A stretch of 64,000 nt of DNA from Prostheceraeus crozeri. Lineage: Eukaryota; Platyhelminthes; Polycladida; Euryleptidae. The stretch lies in assembly GCA_907163375.1 (NCBI GenBank), contig CAJQUW010003572.1, positions 36,846 to 100,845 on the forward strand. The letters are read 5' to 3'. Below the pieces are notes generated by a model. The model saw nothing but the letters and a program-made list of their open reading frames with translations, was not told where the DNA came from and ran no database searches. Of this stretch, positions 48,472-57,439 are shown one piece after another. Position 1 is the first letter of the stretch. Each line of letters opens with the position of its first letter. Position numbers and translations under genes: made by a program.

Positions 48472-49558
48472 ATGAGTACAGCAGTGAAACTCAGAAAGAT
48501 TTATTACGACTTAAATCATCCCGCAAGTTTCAGTCGTCCGGAGGTTCTAGCTCGTGCAGCAGGTGTGGGAATAGAGAAAGTCAAGAAGTGGTTGAGGAGT
48601 CAACCGACTTACACTCTTTACAAAAATGCGAGAAAGCGGTTTCCAACAAGAAAATATGTTGTTAACAATATAGATAGTCAATGGCAAGCGGACTTGGCTG
48701 ACATGCAACAGATATCACAGTACAATGATGGCTATAAATACATCTATATTTTAGAGATGTAGATTTTGTAGATATTTTATCTCGCTATGCTTGGGCACGT
48801 GCGCTGAAATCTAAACGAGGATTTTTCAGAGCATTTTCGATGAGGGGCGTGTTCCGCAAAGAATACAGACCGATCAAGGGAAGGAATTCGAAAACTCTCA
48901 TGTTCGAAGTCTCCTTAAAAGTCATAATGTGGAATTGTTTAGTGTCAAAAGTGCTTATAAAGCTGCCATGGTTGAGAGGTTCAATCGCACACTGAAGACA
49001 AAAATATGGCGCTATTTCACTGCAAAAAATACACATGTTTGGGTAGGTGAGCTGCAGAAATTTGTTAAGAATTACAATGAAATCTACCATCGAATCATTA
49101 AGATGAAACCAGTTGATGTTACCCCAGATAATGCGATGGATGTATGGCTTCGATTGTATGATAAGAAAGCGAAAAACATTTCCAATGAAAAGAAAATTAA
49201 TGTTGGTGATAGAGTTCGGATTTCAAAGGTTAAGTCTACATTTGAGAAGGGGTATCTACCTAATTGGACTGAAGAAGAGTTTTTTGTGGATGAAGTAAAT
49301 ACAAAATTTAGACCCACCATGTATAAATTAATAGATTACCATGGAAATCCAATTGAAGGAAAATTTTACTCTTATGAATTGCAAGTAGTAGACAGAAGTG
49401 AAGAGGTGTATATGATTGACAAAATAATTAGGAGGAAAGTTCATGGCAATCAAAGGAAATATCTAGTTAAATGGAAAGGATATCCTGATTCATTCAATAG
49501 CTGGATAACGCACCAGGATCTACAAAATGTGGAGATGGGAGACACTCCTAACTTTTAA
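48472..49558 (+). pseudogene. Polinton integrase with chromodomain, broken by frameshifts
   Basis: The ATG at 48472 starts MSTAVKLRKIYYD, as Polinton integrases do. The first catalytic Asp is in WQADLADMQQ. The frame stops at 48760-48762 (TAG); similarity continues in another frame (about 48755-48810), and then in a third frame from about 48825, where the second Asp is in QTDQGKEFEN and the Glu in MVERFNRTLK. At least two indels are needed. The last 50 residues (VYMIDKIIRRK to WITHQDLQNVE) are a chromodomain with the aromatic residues for methyl-lysine binding. The enzyme would join element ends to host DNA; the chromodomain could steer it to marked chromatin. Confidence 0.88.
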
Positions 49559-49598
49559 GCTAATATAGCATGTGACTTCTTCCATATATGAGTTTAAC

Positions 49599-51176
49599 AT
49601 GTCGACTAACTTCAACATCATTCTTCCAAGCAATAGCAACCCCAAGATATTCCCAAGTAACAAACCATCTCTATTATCTGTTGAATTCGCTAATTCAATT
49701 ACTCTGCATGGACCCCATGAAGTTGCTCTAACTGAAATTACTTATTACAACGATATCAGTTTGCTAAAGAACAACTATTTTGAATTACATAAAGAAGTGC
49801 GAGAGAAGGATGATTGCTTTCGCATATTTCAAAATAGTCTACATATTACATGGGCTTTTCATCATCTAACTTTACATCCTTTTTCAACATCTTTACCATC
49901 TGTCCAAAACATGATTAAAATTCAAAAGGCATTTGCAACGTCAACTTTTGATTCTAAGGTTCCCACAATGAGCTTGCAAGATACAGAAAAGGAAATCGGT
50001 AGAATGTTTGAACGAATAAATGATCTCTTCAAGCTGACTTTGAATAAATTCTACAAACCAGTCATAAAGGGGTCAACAAAATTGATGAAGGAAGGGAAGC
50101 ATGTTCTTCTTGTATTAGGTAAGGATTTGAGTCATACCTTTGGGTATTCCAGAACAACTTTCTCATCAAGGTATCGGTACAATGGACGTGGGTGGAATTC
50201 GGAGAGGAAAGTCACTGATTTTCAATGTAGAATTGTGCCATTGTATGCATTACAAAAAAGGAGCATCCGAGTAAAAAATAAATTTGAGGTCATTAGAAGT
50301 GTTGAAGACTTTGCAAGAAAGTTTCAAGGATCAGTGCCAGAAACGTTAATGACTTGTGAATATAAGAAAGAGAAAGTAACTTTATTTACTGTTGAAACGG
50401 AGGCAGAATTTATTGTTTTTACTAAAAAGACACCATTGGAAAAGTCTGAGTCCGCTGTTATTGAATTCGGATCTGAAATGATTGGGATGTTTAAGGGCCT
50501 TGAAAGCGCACCTTGGTTGACAGAATTAAATGATAAATTCAAGGTTCAATTGTCCTCTTCCAAACTCAAAGCATCAACAAATGCTTCATGGGATATCCAC
50601 GTATACAGCGAAGACATATTGAGTGATGAATTGTCTACTTCCAGTGAACTTGTAAAAAGAGTTAATTTGAACATTGAAAGCTTGAAAACGGCATCTGAAT
50701 TGTGTACAAAGTTAGATGAGTTTGGTGTAGATTACCTTGATGCAGATGAATATCACTTTTCTTATGACCCACATAAGAAACGCATGATTCTAAAGGTAGG
50801 AAAGAACTCTCTTATCAAGCTGGATAGCGTGTTAACGACCACATTGGGATTCTCAAAATCAACTATTTATGAAGGCACATCAATAGGCGATACAGCCCCA
50901 TCACTAGAGCGTGATATAAGTAGCTTATACGTCTATTGTAACATTATTGAATATACAAGGGTTGGCGACATTGAGGCCCCACTTCTGCGCACATTTCCTC
51001 TCTCATCCGTAAGGAAGCAACTAATCAATCGAGAATTTTTTAACACAATGTATCTACCAATCAGCCGAAATTTCATCAATAGAATTGACATATCAATTCA
51101 TGATGACGCAGGAGAAGTAGTACCGTTCTGTGGTGGTGTTACTGTTTTGACCCTACATATTAGGTCACGAGAATAA
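49599..51176 (+). CDS. Polinton virion-associated protein, minor capsid (penton-like) candidate
   Basis: 525 residues from the first ATG. The C-terminal 60 residues (FFNTMYLPISRNFINRIDISI, then GEVVPFCGGVTVLTLHIR) belong to a protein always seen close to the capsid gene in invertebrate Polintons. The N-terminal 60 residues (FNIILPSNSN, FANSITLHGPHEVALTEI) resemble the start of a beta-rich structural protein. No nonsense change is present. Penton or minor capsid function is inferred from location and composition. It is followed 43 bp later by the core protein. Confidence 0.6.
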   Translation: MSTNFNIILPSNSNPKIFPSNKPSLLSVEFANSITLHGPHEVALTEITYYNDISLLKNNYFELHKEVREKDDCFRIFQNSLHITWAFHHLTLHPFSTSLPSVQNMIKIQKAFATSTFDSKVPTMSLQDTEKEIGRMFERINDLFKLTLNKFYKPVIKGSTKLMKEGKHVLLVLGKDLSHTFGYSRTTFSSRYRYNGRGWNSERKVTDFQCRIVPLYALQKRSIRVKNKFEVIRSVEDFARKFQGSVPETLMTCEYKKEKVTLFTVETEAEFIVFTKKTPLEKSESAVIEFGSEMIGMFKGLESAPWLTELNDKFKVQLSSSKLKASTNASWDIHVYSEDILSDELSTSSELVKRVNLNIESLKTASELCTKLDEFGVDYLDADEYHFSYDPHKKRMILKVGKNSLIKLDSVLTTTLGFSKSTIYEGTSIGDTAPSLERDISSLYVYCNIIEYTRVGDIEAPLLRTFPLSSVRKQLINREFFNTMYLPISRNFINRIDISIHDDAGEVVPFCGGVTVLTLHIRSRE

Positions 51177-51219
51177 GGCTTTACGCTATTGTGACTTCCA
51201 TAGTTATTCAATAGTCATA

Positions 51220-51702
51220 ATGACAGGCATTTACAGTAGACCATCATATCAGAGCGGTTATCCCGTGTTTGTTGGAGGTAGACGACAAGTTGGAGGAGGC
51301 ATATTTGGTGCACTAAGACGTATGGTTCTTCCAACACTCAAAAAGTATGGCGTACCAATCATGAAGCGTGTTGGAAGCAGGGTTTTAGATTTTGGTGCAA
51401 ATGTTGCAGCTGATGCACTTCAAGGTGAGGATATCGGTGAATCTATGAAAATGCGCGCGCAGCAATCTGCCATAGACGCATTAGATGATTTAACAAAGAC
51501 GAGACGTACAGTTCGGAAGAAGCGTAGGAAGTCAAGACAAGTTGGATCCGGTCGAGTTACTAAGCAAAGACGCAGGAAAAGTAAAAAGCCGACTAGAGCA
51601 GCACGTTCTAAATCTAGACGTCGAGTGAAAACAAGAAAGCGCAAACGAAATTCCACAGCGACTAGAAGCAAGTCAAAACGAAGGAAGACAACATATTTGT
51701 AA
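51220..51702 (+). CDS. basic virion core protein (adenoviral pX/pVII-like composition)
   Basis: 160 residues. The start YSRPSYQSGYPVFVGGRRQVGGG is Gly- and aromatic-rich, followed by an amphipathic stretch (IFGALRRMVLPTLKKYG). From residue 95 on it is almost pure Lys/Arg/Ser/Thr (KSRRRVKTRKRKRN), suited to condensing DNA in a capsid. GGR and GGG sites resemble those cut by adenain-type proteases, so processing by the element's protease is possible. It sits between the minor and major capsid genes, 10 bp before the latter. Confidence 0.7.
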   Translation: MTGIYSRPSYQSGYPVFVGGRRQVGGGIFGALRRMVLPTLKKYGVPIMKRVGSRVLDFGANVAADALQGEDIGESMKMRAQQSAIDALDDLTKTRRTVRKKRRKSRQVGSGRVTKQRRRKSKKPTRAARSKSRRRVKTRKRKRNSTATRSKSKRRKTTYL

Positions 51703-51712
51703 AGCTAATACG

Positions 51713-53002
51713 ATGCAGAGTATCAATTCGGCATTGTGTTTCTTCGATTCTCCCCCTCATCAGACAGACATCATCTCCTCAACAATTGTAGACATAGTCC
51801 CCACAACAAATATCGATGGTAACCAGCAGCCTATTCAGTTTGATATACCTGCCAATCATCAAGATTATATTGACTGTCAATCCATTGATTTAGAGTTGTG
51901 TATACAAATTAAGAAGACTGATGGTACAAATATCGATTCATCCAAGGATAAAGTGGGATTAGCAAATCTTCCTATTGCCAGTCTGTTCTCAGATGTGTAT
52001 CTAATATTGAATGACAATCAGATTGAAGGAGGGGATCGAGCATATCCATATGGAGCATATATACATACAATGACTCAATTTCAAAAGCAAGCTAAACAGT
52101 CACACTTGCAAGTTTCTGGGTGGTATGATGATCAGCAAGGGAAATTTGATGATGTCTCAAATACAGGGTTGAAAAGACGAATGGATTTAACAGCGGATTC
52201 AAAGGAATTATACTTGAAAGGACCTGTCTATCTTGATTTCCTTCGTCAATCTAGATATCTGCTATCACAGGTTAAAATGCAAATAAAATTTATTCGTGCA
52301 AATCCTGAGTTCGTGTTAATGGCTTTTGGAGCTACAAACTATCAAGTCAACATACACGTAAGTAATGCCGTGCTCAATGTAAGGCGAGTAACAATGAACC
52401 CGTCAGTCATCAACGAGCATGCGACAGGATTGAGGAAAAACAATGCAATATATCCAGTTAATCACAGTGTGTTGACAAACTTCGCAATTGGTGCGGGATC
52501 ATCCTCACATGCCTACCCAAATCGTTTTCCCACTGCAATGCCAAAGGCGGTGTATATCACATTTGTGGAAAATGAGGCATTCATTGGTGCTTTTGAAAAG
52601 AATCCATTCAATTTCCAACACTTTAATGTTAGCAAACTAGCACTCTATCAGGATGGGAAATTTGTATCTTGCAAAGCATATGAGCCTAATTTCAAAGATG
52701 GCAAATTCGCACGTGAATATGGTTCTATTTTCACCGCCCTCAACATGTTTAATACAGACGATTCAAATGGAATTACAATGGATATGTACAAGAATGGCTA
52801 CTTCTTCATTATGTACAACCTCACAGCAGATGCAGATCTAGGTGATGAAAGCGTAGGAGTTACAAAGCCTGGAAATCTACGACTGGAGGTATCATTTGAG
52901 TCACCTTTGAAGAAAACAATTACTTGTCTCATTTATGCTATCTATGATAGCAAAGTTGAGGTAACAAGAATGAGAGACGTGACTGTCAGCTATCAGAGAT
53001 GA
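51713..53002 (+). CDS. major capsid protein, double jelly-roll (hexon-like)
   Basis: 429 residues with no break. The start has the signature of Polinton capsid proteins: a Phe-rich leader, then PIQFDIPANHQDYIDCQSI and a first barrel with LFSDVYLILNDNQI and AYPYGAYIHTM. The second half has INEHATGLRKNNAIYP and later FFIMYNLTAD with a closing RLEVSFESPL. The protein would trimerise into pseudo-hexameric capsomers. Its TGA overlaps the ATG of the protease gene (ATGA), a compact arrangement. That this gene is intact while replication genes are broken is notable. Confidence 0.9.
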   Translation: MQSINSALCFFDSPPHQTDIISSTIVDIVPTTNIDGNQQPIQFDIPANHQDYIDCQSIDLELCIQIKKTDGTNIDSSKDKVGLANLPIASLFSDVYLILNDNQIEGGDRAYPYGAYIHTMTQFQKQAKQSHLQVSGWYDDQQGKFDDVSNTGLKRRMDLTADSKELYLKGPVYLDFLRQSRYLLSQVKMQIKFIRANPEFVLMAFGATNYQVNIHVSNAVLNVRRVTMNPSVINEHATGLRKNNAIYPVNHSVLTNFAIGAGSSSHAYPNRFPTAMPKAVYITFVENEAFIGAFEKNPFNFQHFNVSKLALYQDGKFVSCKAYEPNFKDGKFAREYGSIFTALNMFNTDDSNGITMDMYKNGYFFIMYNLTADADLGDESVGVTKPGNLRLEVSFESPLKKTITCLIYAIYDSKVEVTRMRDVTVSYQR

Positions 53003-53463
53003 GTAACTTAAGCAACATAGAAATCTTGAGGAAAATGAGGAAAGCTCATCCCTACTCCAAGACAATATCTCTCAATGTCTTTTCTAGAGATAATTTACCT
53101 GATTCAATTCCTTTCTATCCTTGTTCGCTTATCATCAATACGGATACCAACAATCTTCCCTGAAAACATTAGATTGCTGTATACATCAATCGTTATAAAG
53201 TTGCCGAATATTTTGACTCTCTTAATCAACCTCGTTTACATGATATCGCATTATGGATGAACAGGTTCTCCTGGACTGTTTGGAAAGTGACATCGTTCCC
53301 ACTTCAAAGTAATACATCTCTAATGTGCGGTGGCTATGTACTCTATTTTGTCAACGAGAGACCATTGAAAAATAACTGTAAAAGTGCTTTAGAACTATTT
53401 TCAAAAAACTGTGATAAAAATGATGTAATTCTTACTAAATATGTTGAAACAGTTTTGAAATAA
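52999..53463 (+). pseudogene. adenain-like cysteine protease, two nonsense codons
   Basis: 154 codons in one frame. The catalytic triad area is visible: His in codon 57, then YFDSLNQ with the acidic residue, a Gln in PLQSN and the Cys in SLMCGGYVLYFV. This is the fold of adenovirus maturation proteases (C5/Ulp1-like), which cut virion proteins. TGA stands at codon 55 (53161-53163) and TAG at codon 58 (53170-53172), on either side of the His, with no frame change. So two point changes disable it. Its ATG overlaps the capsid stop; AATAAA (53459-53464) overlaps its own stop. Confidence 0.85.
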
Positions 53464-53548
53464 AGTTTTATGTTGTATCATTAACTTGCTCTCTTTTTTC
53501 GAAAACAAGGGTTTATAAGGAAAACAAAAACATATTCATATTTCATTA

Positions 53549-53594
53549 TCTATTCACATATATACAAAATCTATTCACATATATACAAAATCTA
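53549..53594. repeat. 21-bp tandem duplication between convergent genes
   Basis: ATCTATTCACATATATACAAA occurs twice in tandem and begins a third time, in the short spacer between the protease and the TBP-like gene where the two gene arms converge. Confidence 0.75.
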
Positions 53595-54125
53595 CAATTT
53601 GGTTTTCATGAAACATTTTTTCAAATCACATATGATGGGAGGCACATCACTTATGTCTTTAATGCCGGTTATCACAATCTTTCCATTATGGAACACATGA
53701 ACATGATATGGATGCCAGTTAGTCAATTGAGCTGCTGGAAATAACTCCACTTCATAAGTTAGATCATGTGATGATGTAACTTTACGGAAGTCATAGTGAT
53801 AGTGCAATTCACATAACACGGTCATTGTCTTCACTTTCCAATCAGATAATGAATCACCAAGTAAATGTTCCAAAGTTAAGTGTAGATATGAGAGATCACC
53901 CTCCATGACCCTTCCAATACATTGGATTGTTCCATTTGGAAAGAATAGGATAGTGAGAGATCTATCCTTCCTCTGAATCCTCCATGTTAACATTGAGGGT
54001 CTTCCAAGATGTAAGCTCGTTGTCGGCTTCAATTTGCGTTTTATCAGTAACCATTGTTTTCGGTTGGGTATATTCCTCTCGATCTCTTGTAGATTGAGTT
54101 TTGACTTTGCTTTTGTAGTTAACAT
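53592..54125 (-). CDS. TATA-binding-protein-like (TBP core fold) protein
   Basis: 177 residues from the ATG at 54125, about the size of a TBP core. Two related halves are visible. In the first, LTILFFPNGTIQCIG (residues 57-71) stands where TBP has its IF-xx-GK-x-V-x-TG loop. In the second, YEVELFP (124-130) matches the YEPELFP block and VHVFHNGKIVITG (142-154) the second loop, 83 residues later; in TBP the spacing is about 90. TBP bends TATA boxes and nucleates transcription. The frame is open upstream without ATG to 54243, and that text (IKRLEVVNRM) also resembles the TBP core start, so the protein may begin earlier through a frameshift or fusion with the preceding frame. Several DNA-contact Phe residues are not obvious. 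Confidence 0.72.
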   Translation of the reverse strand: MLTTKAKSKLNLQEIERNIPNRKQWLLIKRKLKPTTSLHLGRPSMLTWRIQRKDRSLTILFFPNGTIQCIGRVMEGDLSYLHLTLEHLLGDSLSDWKVKTMTVLCELHYHYDFRKVTSSHDLTYEVELFPAAQLTNWHPYHVHVFHNGKIVITGIKDISDVPPIICDLKKCFMKTKL

Positions 54126-54176
54126 CCGATTTACAACTTCCAACCGTTTGATGTCCTCCCTTTTTAATGAATGACG

Positions 54177-54521
54177 TTATCTGTGGTAGTATCTCCCTTG
54201 TAAAGGTTTCCCATGTGACGTCACTGAAACGAAAAATCGATATTCAACATCTTCCCGTTTTGGTGAACAGACGTATAGTTTGACTGATGAATCACACTTC
54301 ATCCATACCTTCTCATCGAGAGGAATCTTGATCCGAGTCTTATGGTTGTCAATGAGATTCGCAAAGTCTTTCAGTGAAGGCAATGAGTCAATACTAATGC
54401 AAACGCCACGATGTTTTCGATCACTATTTGCTATTGAATGACGAAATGCTATTCTTTTAGAATTTGTTATGTGAACGTTTTGAACGTCACTAAGTTTCCA
54501 TGTTCTAATGTAATGAGGCAT
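54177..54521 (-). CDS. small protein, faint PC4-like pattern
   Basis: 114 residues from the ATG at 54521. The region VHITNSKRIAFRHSI followed by KHRGVCISIDSLPSLKDFANLI recalls the strand-strand-(K/R)G-I-S-L-helix order of the PC4 single-strand DNA-binding domain, but identity is low. The frame ends at 54177, while the TBP-like frame is already open from 54243, so the two overlap by 67 bp in different frames. They may be one gene with a frameshift or two overlapping genes. A CGATTTTTC run at 54232-54240 on the coding strand is a possible slip site. Confidence 0.4.
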   Translation of the reverse strand: MPHYIRTWKLSDVQNVHITNSKRIAFRHSIANSDRKHRGVCISIDSLPSLKDFANLIDNHKTRIKIPLDEKVWMKCDSSVKLYVCSPKREDVEYRFFVSVTSHGKPLQGRYYHR

Positions 54522-54583
54522 GTTCCGAAAGCTATGTTTCAAATTTAGGTTTAATGTTTGCCTAAAGTTTGTTATTTTATTAG

Positions 54584-54753
54584 CTCAACATATCGGAATG
54601 ATGTTGAGTACAAATTCTTCACATATTCATTCACATTAGGACTACCTATTTATTAGTAATCATTTCTACATATCGGAAAGATGTAGAAATTTCAATTTTA
54701 GTAAGACTACTTATGTATTAGTAAGTGTTGCTACATGTCGGAAGATGCAGCAA
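54584..54753. repeat. array of three hairpins with compensatory stems
   Basis: Three hairpins lie at 54584-54608, 54662-54690 and 54728-54753. On the minus strand their stems are CTCAACAT, ATTTCTACAT and TTGCTGCAT, each paired with its own complement (one G-T pair in the third), while the loops are almost the same: CATTCCGAT, CTTTCCGAT and CTTCCGAC. Stem sequences differ but pairing is kept. A second shared word, TTACTAATA followed by GTAGTC, separates the units. The array is downstream of the polymerase AATAAA (54790-54795) and upstream of the PC4/TBP-like frames. Confidence 0.88.
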
Positions 54754-54789
54754 TCGCAAGATCTATTACAAGTGGAATATTATATTGTT

Positions 54790-54795
54790 TTTATT
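54790..54795 (-). terminator. AATAAA polyadenylation signal of polymerase gene
   Basis: AATAAA on the minus strand, six bases after the polymerase stop codon. Confidence 0.5.
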
Positions 54796-54800
54796 TAGAC

Positions 54801-55619
54801 TTATTCTACATCACCTGTGACAGGAAGGCATCTCCTTCTCTTCGACGGTGGGGGAAGACCTAGGCTGTAGTGTCCATATGGTAATGATAAATTTTTATCC
54901 AGCCAACAGCGCTTATCCTCCCAAAGTGAAAGACCTCGCTTCCTAAATGATTTTGTGCTTACTATGTGATTTTTTGAATTTATAATTGTCATATCTTCAG
55001 TTGTATCATTCTCACTATAATAGACACTCCTATAGTCATCATGTTTCAATTTTTTAACTGCTGCTCTCTGAATTCCTTTTGCACGTTTGATGCTATGATC
55101 CGTAGAGTCTAGATATTTCATTGAATACATTTTCGGTTTTAGTAGGATCATTTCCTCAAGCAACTTTCCAGCACACTCATCCTTAAAACAACCTAATCTA
55201 GCTTTGTTTGTGGTTGAGTATAGTCGGTGGTGACTGTCATAGTTTGAAGAGTCGAACTTTTCACCGAAGTATAGAAGTATATCTTTCAGACGGACAGATG
55301 GTGATGTGTATAAACATAGGAAGAAACTGTCGGTATCACCTCCACAAAGCCGCGTTCTATTTATCAGTGGACATCCTTTTAGATCATTGTAATATAATTG
55401 GTACATTTCCAACTTACTGTAGTCAAGTACTGCTTGACCAACATATATTAATTTATTTAAAACTATTGAAGATTTGTACATTTCCATACCAACCAGATCT
55501 TCATCAAATATTTTGTGTTGAACATAGAGAGGATGATTTGACAATTTCAGTAGTTGTTTCTCATTGTTGACTAGGTTAAATTTTTTCCTTCTCCTTACAT
55601 TTTCCATTGTTTTATACAT
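54801..55619 (-). pseudogene. DNA polymerase B, palm/thumb part (motifs B and C)
   Basis: Begins in the middle of polymerase motif B (KTMENVRRR) and contains motif C GGDTDSFFL with the catalytic DTDS. Further on LGCFKDEC and the KPKMYSMKY block of protein-primed B-family polymerases can be read, ending in a basic tail. The preceding frame stops at 55612 within motif B, so an indel of the KxxxNxxYG segment separates the two. The ATG at 55619 is accidental. Confidence 0.9.
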
Positions 55620-57387
55620 ATAAAGAATTATTTTTCAATTTGTAGAATGACTTTTCGAAGTCAGTGCTTGATTGAGCCCTCTTTTGAGAGTTCATATCAA
55701 TGTATGTTTTTAACCAAGGCTTTTGTGTGAATTTTATGCCACTATGAATCTTCTTGATTCTTATGCCCATGGTCAAGTAAAATTTTAAAATTGAGTAGTG
55801 GACTACATAATTTTCCCTATCAAATTGATGGAGCAGAAGTTTCTTGATAGAAGAAAAATGTGTATTTGGTCTTACTTTTTCATATAGATTTTTCATATAG
55901 TGTGAAAACATTCTCTCTTCAATCATCTGCATTTCTGAAGCTAATGGGAAATCGGCAGTGTCATCATGAATGGCTGCAGGATACTCTAAATCTAAATCAA
56001 AAATGTAGCCGATTTCACCATCATCATCTATATTTTGAACATTTTCTTCATTTAAAAAATTATCTAATTCACTTTCATTCAACCATTTGAAATTTGAGTG
56101 GGGTAGATTTCTACTGAGTGAAGAACCATAAAGGTTATTAACATCTAAGTAGGTCAAATGTCGACTTTCATGTGTATTATTTCCTAATTCTTCAATGCGT
56201 GCACGCGCTCGGTGAATGTTGGTGAAAGTCATACCCCCTCTAATTCCTCGTTCAAATAGATTGTACATATTTTCATCTTGTATGTAGTGTGGGGGATCAT
56301 TGGAAGAGAAATTTAGTGCTGAGGTAAAGCTAAGATGTGGGAGACTGACAAAATGTACAGGGTCGACTTCATCCTCACGTTGACTCAATGCTCTAAACAC
56401 TTCAAATATGTCTGCCAACAATAAAACATCTAACTTCAGATATGCCAGCATGTAATCACCAAATGTGCTACAATTAAATTCAATCCACGCCTTGTTAGCG
56501 TGTTCATATTCACTATCGGAACAGTGCTCACGAGTAAGATCATTATAGAATTCAAATTGTGGTGGTAGACAGTCTTCCGTCAACGTGTTTAAGTTTTTGA
56601 AGTATGAATATGGAAACACTCCCTTCTGATATAAAACATTATCACTTAATTGTGGAAATTCTACCCTTAATGTCTCTACATGCTCATACGATTGCAAGCC
56701 CTTGGCTAATTCACTCAAGGATGCACTTAGAAATTGATATGAGTCTAAGAATTTTAGTTTAAAGTATACTGTCTTCCCTTTGTATTCATTTACAGGGACA
56801 CTGGCGGATAAAGTTATATATTTTTCAGCAGTTGCTGCTACAACATCTAATTTCCAAGATTTCATTCTTCCAATCGCTTTATAGCAAACGATGTGACTAT
56901 CATAATTTTTAAAATTGTGGAAAAATATGGGGAGCTCCCGTCTGTTAAGTCTTAACCGGAGATTGCATTTCCTACATAACTTTTGCCTATATCGTCCGGT
57001 GATATGATCATGATCACGAACTTTTATGACTTCATCGCTGAATTTCGATTTACATTTGCTGCAACATTCTGCATTCTCATGGCGTGCTTTTTCATCCGCT
57101 GACAGTGACATTGGCTGCCTAGTTGTTGCACATTGGTTGTCATATAAGTCTTGAGCTACAGTTTCTAAGTGGTGCAAGAAACCAATAATGCAATTTTCTC
57201 CCTCAAAGAGGTAATACTTGTTTTCAAATTTTGATTGAAGGGCATTATGCCAGACATGATAAGCTCCAATGGCCGCAGGTTTATGTATTTTATTATCAAT
57301 GTAGCACTCTATATCTGCATAAATTACTAAAGGAGGACTTAGTTGATATTCCATGCTACTTGTTAGTACTTTTAGATCCGATGGCAT
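55612..57387 (-). pseudogene. DNA polymerase B, exonuclease domain and motif A
   Basis: Exo I is VIYADIECYI, Exo II FFHNFKNYDSHIV and Exo III YLKLDVLLLADIF. Between Exo I and Exo II is an inserted zinc/HNH-like block (CSKCKSKF, VRDHDHITGRYRQKLCRKCN) resembling endonuclease VII domains found in this polymerase group. Motif A is LTYLDVNNLYGSSLS. This is the protein-primed type that copies linear element DNA. It is open from the zinc block to motif B, where it stops at 55612. Confidence 0.93.
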
Positions 57388-57411
57388 TTTTTCTATTTGT
57401 GCTTTTCCTCG

Positions 57412-57439
57412 AACTGGAAACTGGAACTCAAAACTGGAA
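57412..57439. repeat. AACTGGAA triplicated at polymerase break
   Basis: AACTGGAA occurs three times at 57412, 57419 and 57432. The break between the N-terminal zinc-finger frame and the exonuclease frame lies exactly here, so a short slippage or duplication event probably caused it. Confidence 0.7.

Noticed and set aside
48339..48665. 108-codon Cys-rich frame
   Set aside because: Overlaps the start of the integrase in another frame, has low-complexity composition and no promoter of its own; likely a shadow.
54584..54753. CRISPR-like array
   Set aside because: Only three units, repeats are hairpins with differing arms and unequal spacing (79 and 65 bp), in an animal genome; no cas genes.
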